Assembly (NCBI GenBank): GCA_963740765.1
Contig: CAVUFN010000015.1
Span: forward strand, 248,001-312,000
Length of the DNA stretch: 64,000 nucleotides
Direction: 5' to 3'
Source of the DNA: DATLGB01 sp963740765
GTDB taxonomy: Bacteria; Actinomycetota; Thermoleophilia; Solirubrobacterales; Solirubrobacteraceae
Shown: one piece after another, positions 58,096-64,000 of the stretch
Position numbering within the stretch: position 1 is the stretch's first letter
Layout of the letters: the number at the start of each line of letters is the position of its first letter
Made by a program: the position numbers and the translations under genes
Notes under the pieces: generated by a model
The model's input: only the letters and a program-made list of their open reading frames with translations
The model's database searches: none
Told to the model about the DNA's origin: nothing

Positions 58096-59193
58096 CTAGA
58101 CGGGCTGGCAGCTGTCGTAGGCGCGCCGGATGACGCGGCGGGCGTGGCCCTTGCGCCTGACGACGACGCGCACCTTGGTCTCCCGGGTGCTGGACAGCCG
58201 CTTGGCGAGACGGAACAAAACGGACCCACCCGCCCCCTTGCGGCGGGCGACCCGCTTGCCGTCGATGAACAGGATGGCGCGACCCCGGCCGACGCGGCGG
58301 ACGCGCAGCGTCAGGCCGCGCCGGCCCGCGCAGGTGGCGCTTCGCCCCGCGCCGGGTCCCGACCCCTCCGAGGCGTAGGCGTCGGGGACGAGCCCGGCGA
58401 CGAAGGCCTTGACGGAGCCCTCGGCGAGCCGCGCGTAGACGCCGGGCTTGCCCTCGCGCGCGCAGCCCTCGCCGTAGCTCGTGGCCCCGATCAGCCGGAA
58501 CCCCGCGCCCAGCGGGGCGAGGATCGGGCCGCCCGAGTCGCCCTGGCAGGTGTCCTTGCCGCCCTGGGGCAGGCCGGCGCAGATGGCCGTCTTCGGATCG
58601 AACGCGTCGCCGGCCACCGGGGTCGTGTCGCCGTAGGCCGCGGAGCAGTCGGGGTCGGCGACGCGCGGTACGTCGGTGAACTGGAGGGTGTCCGGCGCGT
58701 CGCCGTCCTCCTCGGTCACCCCGAAGCCCGCGATGGTCAGGTCGTCGCCGGGCTCCCACAGCCCCGACTCGCTCGGCGCGGCGATCCGCACGGGGGCGGT
58801 GGTGGCGGGCTCGGACAGCTCCAGCAGGGAGACGTCGGAGCCGGTGCCGTTGGTGGCGGCGTAGTTCGGGTCGACGTGGACGGACGTGACGCTGTGCGTC
58901 TCGCCGCCGCGTCCGTCGGCGTGCGTGGTCCCGAGGGTGACCGTGAAGGCCGACGGCGGCAGGGCCATGGGGAGCGGGAAGCCGAGGGCGCCGGAGGCCG
59001 AGGCGCAGTGCCCCGCGGTGATCACCCAGGTGGGCGCGACGAGGCTGCCGGTGCACCCGGCGGCGCCGCCGACGTCCACCTTCGCGGTGAAGGGGAAGCG
59101 CCCGTCAGGGGCTGGGCCGCCGCCGACGATGGCGTGCGCTCCCGGGGCGAGGAACGCGAAGGCGGCGAATGCGGGGAGAACGGCTCGGCGCAT
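58096..59193 (-). CDS. secreted trypsin-like serine protease
   Basis: The 365-residue product has a signal peptide (RRAVLPAFAAFAFLAPGAHA), the mature N-terminus IVGG, and the chymotrypsin triad: His 62 in TAGHC, Asp 120 in GTGSDVSLLEL and Ser 220 in GDSGGP. A C-terminal extension (about 280-365) is basic and beta-rich, perhaps for cell-wall binding. Being near the N-terminus, IVGG means activation would follow signal removal directly. TAGGCT lies 12 nt before the ATG on this strand. Confidence 0.92.
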   Translation of the reverse strand: MRRAVLPAFAAFAFLAPGAHAIVGGGPAPDGRFPFTAKVDVGGAAGCTGSLVAPTWVITAGHCASASGALGFPLPMALPPSAFTVTLGTTHADGRGGETHSVTSVHVDPNYAATNGTGSDVSLLELSEPATTAPVRIAAPSESGLWEPGDDLTIAGFGVTEEDGDAPDTLQFTDVPRVADPDCSAAYGDTTPVAGDAFDPKTAICAGLPQGGKDTCQGDSGGPILAPLGAGFRLIGATSYGEGCAREGKPGVYARLAEGSVKAFVAGLVPDAYASEGSGPGAGRSATCAGRRGLTLRVRRVGRGRAILFIDGKRVARRKGAGGSVLFRLAKRLSSTRETKVRVVVRRKGHARRVIRRAYDSCQPV

Positions 59194-59195
59194 CG

Positions 59196-59211
59196 TAAAG
59201 TGAACAGCCTA
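59196..59211. promoter_or_regulatory. overlapping divergent -10 boxes (TAAAGT plus, TAGGCT minus)
   Basis: Plus strand TAAAGT (59196-59201) is 9 nt before the acyl-CoA dehydrogenase ATG. Minus strand TAGGCT (59211-59206) is 12 nt before the protease ATG. The 17-base gap between the two ATGs therefore seems to hold both promoters, so the genes may compete for polymerase. Confidence 0.45.
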
Positions 59212-60422
59212 TGGCCGCGACCCACGCCTTCTACGACAAAACGGACGAGCAGCGGGCGATCATCGAGATGGTCCGCCAGTTCGTCGACGAGCAGATCCTG
59301 CCTCACGCCGAGCACTACGACGCGGCCGACGAGTTCCCGACGCCCATCGTCGATCAGATGAAGGAGCTGGGCCTGTTCGGGGTCACGATCCCCGAGGAGT
59401 ACGGCGGGATGGGGCTCGATCTGACGACCTACACGATGATCGTCGAGGAGCTCTCGCGCGGCTGGATCTCGATCTCCGGGGTCGTCAACACGCACTTCAT
59501 CGGGTCCTACCTGCTGATGAAGTTCGGCTCGGACGAGCAGAAGGAGCGCTTCCTGCCGCGGATGGCGACGGGCGAGATCCGCGCGGCCTTCTCGCTCTCG
59601 GAGCCGGAGCTCGGCTCGGACGTCCAGGCGATCAAGACCTCCGGCGTCAAGAACGACGACGGCAACTGGGAGATCAACGGCCAGAAGATGTGGGTCACCA
59701 ACGGCCTGCGCTCCGGCATCGTCTTCCTCCTCGCCCGCACCGATCGTGAGTCGGCCAAGCCCCACCAGGGCATGACCTGCTTCATCACGGAGAAGGAGCC
59801 GGGCGAGCACGAGAACACCGGCGACTGGAAGGGCCTCAACGTCCCGCCCCAGATCAAGAAGATGGGCTACAAGGGCGTCGAGTCCACCGAGCTCGTCTAC
59901 GACGGCTACCTGTGCCCGCCCGAGAACGTCCTCGGCGGCGAGGACGCCGGCCTCAACAAGGGCTTCCCGCAGATGATGGACGCGCTCGAGGTCGGCCGCG
60001 TCAACGTCGCCGCCCGCGGCGTCGGCATCGCCCAGCGCGCCCTCGAGCTGGCCCTGCGCTACGCCCAGGAGCGCAAGACCTTCGGCAAGCCGATCGCCGA
60101 GCACCAGGCGATCCAGTTCAAGCTCGCCGACATGGCCACGAAGATCGAGGCCGCCCGTCTCGTGACGCTCAAGGCCGCCCGCATGAAGGACGCGGGCGAG
60201 CGCTCGGACCTCGAGGCCGGCATGGCCAAGCTGCTCGCCTCGGAGACCGGCAAGGAGTGCGTCGAGGACTCCTTCCGGATCCACGGCGGCTACGGCTACT
60301 CCAAGGAGTACGAGATCGAGCGCCTGTACCGCGACGCCCCGCTGCTGCTGATCGGCGAGGGCACCTCGGAGATCCAGCGCATGGTCATCGGCAAGAAGCT
60401 GCTGCAGCGGCACAAGCTCTAG
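59211..60422 (+). CDS. acyl-CoA dehydrogenase
   Basis: The 403-residue flavoenzyme has the ACAD signatures AFSLSEPELGSDVQAIKTS (FAD/acyl-CoA loop), the middle beta domain, QFKLADMATKIEAARLV and the C-terminal RIHGGYGYSKEYEIERLYRD and IGEGTSEIQRM. The catalytic base position is in the C-terminal GEGTSEIQ region by family habit. It introduces the 2,3-double bond in acyl-CoAs. Substrate chain length cannot be read. It starts 17 bases from the divergent protease gene. Confidence 0.95.
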   Translation: MAATHAFYDKTDEQRAIIEMVRQFVDEQILPHAEHYDAADEFPTPIVDQMKELGLFGVTIPEEYGGMGLDLTTYTMIVEELSRGWISISGVVNTHFIGSYLLMKFGSDEQKERFLPRMATGEIRAAFSLSEPELGSDVQAIKTSGVKNDDGNWEINGQKMWVTNGLRSGIVFLLARTDRESAKPHQGMTCFITEKEPGEHENTGDWKGLNVPPQIKKMGYKGVESTELVYDGYLCPPENVLGGEDAGLNKGFPQMMDALEVGRVNVAARGVGIAQRALELALRYAQERKTFGKPIAEHQAIQFKLADMATKIEAARLVTLKAARMKDAGERSDLEAGMAKLLASETGKECVEDSFRIHGGYGYSKEYEIERLYRDAPLLLIGEGTSEIQRMVIGKKLLQRHKL

Positions 60423-60426
60423 ATCG

Positions 60427-60831
60427 TTGACCTCTTCCGACACCAAGCACCTCGTCGAGCAGGCGGTCACGGACTTCCAGAAGCTCGTGCCGGCGCTCGC
60501 CAAGCTCAAGCTCGTCGCCGAGCTCGAGCTGCGCGGGCGCGGCGACGTCCAGCTCTACCGCGTCGAGCTCTCGGGCAACGGCGCGCCGAAGGTGACCAAG
60601 GACATCGCCTCCGACGCGAAGGTCCGGGTCTCCATCCCGCGCGCGGACTTCAACACGATCTCCGAGCACCCCAGCGTGCGCCTGTGGCGGGAGGCCTTCG
60701 AGTCCGGCCACGCCCGTGCCATCGGGCCGCCCGAGATGATCAGGCTGATCGCGCAGGTCGTGCAGAAGCAGGAGGAGCGCGACCGCTCCAAGCGCGCCCG
60801 CGGCCAGGGCCGCCGCCTCACCACGTCGTAG
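60427..60831 (+). CDS. SCP2-like small protein
   Basis: The 134-residue product starts at TTG 4 bases after the dehydrogenase stop. It resembles the sterol-carrier-protein 2 fold: LKLVAELELRGRGDVQLYRV, KVRVSIPRADFNTI and AIGPPEMIRLIAQVV, with a basic tail. SCP2 domains bind acyl-CoAs or sterols, which fits co-transcription with an acyl-CoA dehydrogenase. The fold call is moderate. Confidence 0.65.
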   Translation: MTSSDTKHLVEQAVTDFQKLVPALAKLKLVAELELRGRGDVQLYRVELSGNGAPKVTKDIASDAKVRVSIPRADFNTISEHPSVRLWREAFESGHARAIGPPEMIRLIAQVVQKQEERDRSKRARGQGRRLTTS

Positions 60832-60943
60832 CGGCGCGCCCTCCTGAACTGCGGCATCGGGGAGTGGGCCCCGGGGGAGAAGTCGGGGCTCACCGCGCCG
60901 CGCGACGTGAGTCCTCGGTTCTGCTCTCTATGCGGGGGTTGGT

Positions 60944-60976
60944 CAGGTCTCAGCTCTCGGGAAGCGCTGAGACCTG
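60944..60976. repeat. 11-bp inverted repeat between the SCP2-like and cell-wall hydrolase genes
   Basis: CAGGTCTCAGC (60944-60954) and GCTGAGACCTG (60966-60976) pair perfectly with an 11-nt loop in the gap between convergent genes (60832-60994). It is a candidate bidirectional terminator lacking a U-run. Nothing else is visible in the gap. Confidence 0.5.
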
Positions 60977-60994
60977 CGCTATCCCCGTGGCGCG

Positions 60995-63514
60995 TCAGTC
61001 GGCGGAGGCGCCCGACGGGGCGACCCGAAGGGCGAAGCGGGACGGCTGGGCGGCCACCACGGGGTTGTCGATCTCGCCGAGCCGGTCGATGAGCTTGATC
61101 CACTGGTGCGGCTTGAGGACGGACGCGGCGCGCTTGGAGGCGTTGGAGCTGGTGCCGTAGAGCGGGTGGAAGCCGACGTGGATGTGGTCGGCGTGGTCGG
61201 CCATGGCGAAGGTGTTGTCGGCGTCCTCGAAGGTCATCAGGGAGATGATCTGGTGCGGCTTCATCGTGCCCTGGAGCGTGAGCAGGCGCTCGACGGTCAT
61301 CTGGGTGATCGAGCCGGGGCCCTGGTGGCCGGCGATCGGGATGCCGTTGACGGCGGCGATGTCGACGGCGTTGCCGCTGGAGTGCTCGGACACGTTGCCG
61401 GAGGCGGTCATGTAGCCGTGGCCGCAGCGCAGGGAGGACACCGAGGGCTTGAGGCCGGAGGCGGCCAGGAACTCGAGGGTGGCGAGGACGCGGCGGTCGA
61501 CCAGGCCGAGGCGGACGTCGTCGCGGCCGCACTCGTAGAGCTCGATGCGCGGGTTGGCGAGGACGTGCTCGGTCAGCGCGGCCTTGCTCATCAGCAGGAT
61601 CTGGCCGATGGAGGGCTGCTCGGCATCGGGGCCGACCAGCGGGTTCTTGCCGGCGGCGCGGTAGAGCGCGGTCGTCTCGAGCAGCTTCCAGCCGTCGAGG
61701 ATCGGCTTCGGGTCGATCTCCGGGGCGCCGCGGCCGGCGGGGGTGATCGCGAAGCGGACGTGGGGGGCGACGTCGGGGGAGACCTTGCCGATCCGGCCCA
61801 GGATGGTGCCGCTGATGATGCGGGCGCCCTTCTTCATGGGCCGCGGGACGTAGTCGCGCGGGTTGAGCTTGAGCGCGGCGCCGGCCTCCGGCGTGTAGGC
61901 CTCGGCGGCCAGCTGGACCTCACCGCCGGCGGCGCGGGCCTGCGGGCGGTTCGGGTGGGCGAAGAGGCGGTCCTTGGAGATCAGGACGGGCTCGGCCGCG
62001 GCGGGGTGCGCGGCGACGCGCTCCTTGCGCGGGGCGGCGGCCTCGTGGCCCGGCTTGGCCGTGCGGCGGTGGGTCGTCTTCGACGCGGGCGCCTGCGGCT
62101 CGGGATCCGCGCCAGGCAGGTCGAGCTCGCGCCGGACCTGCTTGCGGGTGACCGTGCGCTCGCGCGGGGCCGGGTAGGTCTTCGCCACCGAGCCGAGGTG
62201 GCTGTAGGTGTAGGAGTTGCCGTAGACGTCGCGCAGGCGGATCCAGCGGCCGGACTCGGCGTTCTCGCCGAAGCCGGTGATGCGCCCGTCGTTGACGGCG
62301 ACGGCAGGGGAGCCCTTCGGGGCGAAGATGTCGATGTCGTGGCGCTCGGCGTCGCTCTCGACCGGGAGGGCGACGTTGGTGCCCGGCTTGGCACGGCGGG
62401 CCTGCCTGGGATCGACCTGGCCGGCGTAGCGGGCCTCGGCGTCGACCGGGAAGCGCGCCTGGGTCAGGCCCGTGAGCGACCCGACGAAGTCGGCGGGCAG
62501 ACCGCCGATGGTGCGGGCGCGCAGGAGGACCGAGTCGACGTACCAATCGGCGTGGTTGTACGCGAAGATGCCGCGCCGCAGGTCCTTCTCGGCGCCGGCG
62601 GCCTTGAGGTAGCGCGCGGCCGCGAAGATCGCGTCGACCGGGTTGAACGGGTCCTTGACGCCGTCCTTGTTGGCGTCGACGCCGTACATCTTCCACGTCG
62701 CGGGCATGAACTGCATCCAGCCGAGAGCGCCCGCGCTGGAGACGTTGAGGTTGCGGCCGTAGTCGGTCTCGATCTCGTTGATCGCGGCCAGGACCTCCCA
62801 GCGGATCCCGTACTCCATGCCGGCGGCCTGGTAGATCGGCAGCAGGAAGGGCGGGATGCGGAACTTGTCGATGAAGAAGTTGGGAACGCCGATCGGGGCC
62901 GCGCCCGGGATGGCGACCGACAGGGCCGGGTTGGAGATCGTCGGGGTGCCGTCCGCGGCGATCGTCTCGGCGGGCTTGTCCTCGGCCTGCTGATGGGCGC
63001 GGGCAGCCCGCTCACGATCGAGCCGGGCGCACTCTTTAGCTCTGGTCGAGGGTGAGAGTTTGTGACCGTTGCGGCGGGCGGGGACGTCGTCGCAGCCCTT
63101 GATCGTCTTGGAGTCCTCGTCCTCGGCCTTGAGGTCGGCGGTGAAGTCCGGAACCTTCGCGTTGGTCGTCGCGCCCGTTGTCGCCGTCGGGGTGGCGGAG
63201 GGGGACGGCTGCCCGGTCGGCGTGGCGCTGGCCGTCACGGTCGCAGCCGGGCTGGCGCTCGGCGTGAGCTCGGGCGTCGTGGTGGCCGCCGGGCTCTCGG
63301 TCGCGGTGCCGGTCGGCGCGGCGCTGGGCGAGGCGGTGGCCGTAGCCGTAGCGGTCGCAGTGGGGGTGGGGGAAGCGGTGGCCGCCGGCTGCGGGCCGCT
63401 GGGCCCGGTCGGAGGGGACGGGTCCTGCGCGAGCGCACCCACGGGGATGAGCAGCGCTACGTAGGTCGCAGTGGCAACCAGGGCCTTTTGCAGGATGCGG
63501 AGGAGCACTTCCAA
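60995..63514 (-). CDS. secreted three-domain peptidoglycan hydrolase (SLT + M23-like + M15-like)
   Basis: The 839-residue product has a signal peptide (LVATATYVALLIPVGALA), a long Ser/Thr/Pro/Ala linker (about 30-115), then a lytic transglycosylase domain (about 235-330; LAAINEIETDYGRN with the catalytic Glu and GALGWMQFMPATW), an M23-like domain (about 380-440; ERHDIDIFAPKGSPAVAV, with TYSHLG), and a C-terminal M15-like carboxypeptidase (about 700-800; GNVSEHSSGNAVDI and HADHIHVGF). The M23 part keeps His/Asp but has fewer obvious zinc ligands. It would cut glycan strands and peptides of the wall. Start TTG 63514; GTG 63508 is possible. Confidence 0.9.
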   Translation of the reverse strand: MEVLLRILQKALVATATYVALLIPVGALAQDPSPPTGPSGPQPAATASPTPTATATATATASPSAAPTGTATESPAATTTPELTPSASPAATVTASATPTGQPSPSATPTATTGATTNAKVPDFTADLKAEDEDSKTIKGCDDVPARRNGHKLSPSTRAKECARLDRERAARAHQQAEDKPAETIAADGTPTISNPALSVAIPGAAPIGVPNFFIDKFRIPPFLLPIYQAAGMEYGIRWEVLAAINEIETDYGRNLNVSSAGALGWMQFMPATWKMYGVDANKDGVKDPFNPVDAIFAAARYLKAAGAEKDLRRGIFAYNHADWYVDSVLLRARTIGGLPADFVGSLTGLTQARFPVDAEARYAGQVDPRQARRAKPGTNVALPVESDAERHDIDIFAPKGSPAVAVNDGRITGFGENAESGRWIRLRDVYGNSYTYSHLGSVAKTYPAPRERTVTRKQVRRELDLPGADPEPQAPASKTTHRRTAKPGHEAAAPRKERVAAHPAAAEPVLISKDRLFAHPNRPQARAAGGEVQLAAEAYTPEAGAALKLNPRDYVPRPMKKGARIISGTILGRIGKVSPDVAPHVRFAITPAGRGAPEIDPKPILDGWKLLETTALYRAAGKNPLVGPDAEQPSIGQILLMSKAALTEHVLANPRIELYECGRDDVRLGLVDRRVLATLEFLAASGLKPSVSSLRCGHGYMTASGNVSEHSSGNAVDIAAVNGIPIAGHQGPGSITQMTVERLLTLQGTMKPHQIISLMTFEDADNTFAMADHADHIHVGFHPLYGTSSNASKRAASVLKPHQWIKLIDRLGEIDNPVVAAQPSRFALRVAPSGASAD

Positions 63515-63612
63515 TCAGAAATCGGCACCGGCAAACCCGCGCTTGAACTACGCATGGTGGCCGCACGCCGCTTTTCGACCGAGAAGCGCGTATCTAAGTC
63601 TGTACTTGAGCC

Positions 63613-64000
63613 TTAGGTCTGCTCGCGGGGGCACCAGTAGGTGGTCCGGCCCCCGACCGTGCCCCGTTCGAGCCGCGCACCGCAGCGGGGGCAGTGCCCG
63701 TCGCGCTCCCGGTAGGCGACGAAGCGCCCGGTATGGACGCCACCGCGATCGATGGCGTCCCCGATCGCTCGTCGGAGGTTGCGATGCAGGCGGTCGAGCT
63801 CCGTCCGCGACAGCTCGCCCGCAGGACGACGCGGGGAGAGCTTGGCCTGCCACAGGACCTGGTCGGCCAGCAGGTTCCCGATGCCCGCGACGTGGCCCTG
63901 GTCGAGCAGTTTGGCTTTCAGCGGCGCCTTCCCGACTCCGATGCGCTCGCGGAACTCGGCGGCGCCGACCTCGCCGGCGTCCGGGCCGACGTGCGAGAAG
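63613..64000 (-). CDS. Fpg/Nei-family DNA glycosylase (C-terminal part, runs off the window)
   Basis: The visible 128 codons contain the H2TH region (KAPLKAKLLDQGHVAGIGNL, then LADQVLWQAKLSP) with the conserved Asn in GIGN, and a C-terminal zinc finger (HCPRCGARLERGTVGGRTT, then YWCPREQT). The fourth Cys of a normal finger (CxxC) is replaced, leaving Cys-x-x-Glu, so the zinc site is altered. Full-length proteins cut oxidised bases (8-oxoguanine or pyrimidines); the N-terminal catalytic Pro is outside the window. Confidence 0.92.
   Translation of the reverse strand, partial: FSHVGPDAGEVGAAEFRERIGVGKAPLKAKLLDQGHVAGIGNLLADQVLWQAKLSPRRPAGELSRTELDRLHRNLRRAIGDAIDRGGVHTGRFVAYRERDGHCPRCGARLERGTVGGRTTYWCPREQT

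Noticed and set aside
63515..63612. Possible c-di-AMP (ydaO-type) riboswitch before the cell-wall hydrolase gene, a common arrangement in actinobacteria.
   Set aside because: I could not find the conserved GGGGAA/CCGCTGG-type blocks or a matching pseudoknot; the 98-base leader is too short and unlike the consensus.

Overview
The window is high-GC DNA with strong third-position GC bias, many GTG and some TTG starts, genes overlapping by 1-4 bases, and SOS boxes of the actinobacterial form CGAAC-N4-GTTCG. This indicates an actinobacterium. The style (secreted Pro/Thr-rich proteins, a three-domain murein hydrolase, cytochrome c maturation genes, many apparently leaderless genes) makes me think of Thermoleophilia/Solirubrobacterales, but that placement is a guess. 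All family calls come from reading the sequence and from memory; no search was run.

Layout. 1-3536 (minus) is the N-terminal 1178 residues of a huge secreted protein whose domain order (CARDB, Pro/Thr linker, TTR-like domain, barrel plug, NHL propeller, then RHS/YD repeats running off the edge) is that of animal teneurins. A Crp-type regulator (3889-4710, minus) is followed by a ten-gene plus-strand operon (5005-14834) with a clear promoter: class III aminotransferase, class II aldolase, PfkB kinase, TetR regulator, a complete oligopeptide-type ABC importer and a phosphotriesterase-like metallohydrolase. It looks like uptake and breakdown of one unidentified substrate. 14856-19741 holds a histidine phosphatase, an LPG-synthase-type membrane protein, a WYL regulator divergent from an MFS exporter with twin operators between them, and a lactonase-like MBL protein.

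19742-28788 (minus) is a six-gene, fully overlapping cluster of fused glycan enzymes (glycosyltransferases, methyltransferase, UDP-GlcNAc 2-epimerase, pyruvyltransferase/2OG-oxygenase, cupin, MBL protein), probably for a pyruvylated ManNAc-containing surface polymer. 28763-37000 holds small accessory genes, cytochrome c maturation (ccmE, ccmF, CcmI-like), secG, mobA, a short TldD/PmbA relative and an iron alcohol dehydrogenase. 37109-44526 contains a LysR regulator, tRNA-Leu(GAG), lexA, the RNase P RNA, a PEP-mutase-family enzyme, small Cys-pair proteins, a PadR regulator, imuB and a PPK2. With dnaE2 (44561-48457) the imuB region forms an SOS mutasome locus: lexA, imuB and dnaE2 each carry a LexA box. 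48500-60831 is metabolism: cytochrome c, HxlR regulator, glutamine synthetase, the ridA-ilvA pair, a GntR regulator, a cholesterol-oxidase-like GMC enzyme, an acyl-CoA synthetase/cyclase/protease operon, and acyl-CoA dehydrogenase. The end holds a trifunctional cell-wall hydrolase and a partial Fpg/Nei glycosylase.

Three themes cut across genes. First, a TAGGNT-like -10 box 7-12 nt before the start codon recurs at about a dozen genes, suggesting widespread leaderless transcription. Second, long perfect or near-perfect inverted repeats lie in frame inside coding regions (dnaE2, acyl-CoA synthetase), like palindromic elements that have colonised proteins. Third, several enzymes have lost catalytic residues (cyclase-fused hydrolase, histidine phosphatase) or carry variant ones (CcmE with Cys). 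No CRISPR array, insertion sequence, prophage or rRNA was seen. The only non-coding stretch over 300 bases (39269-39906) holds an inverted repeat, the RNase P RNA and its terminator.
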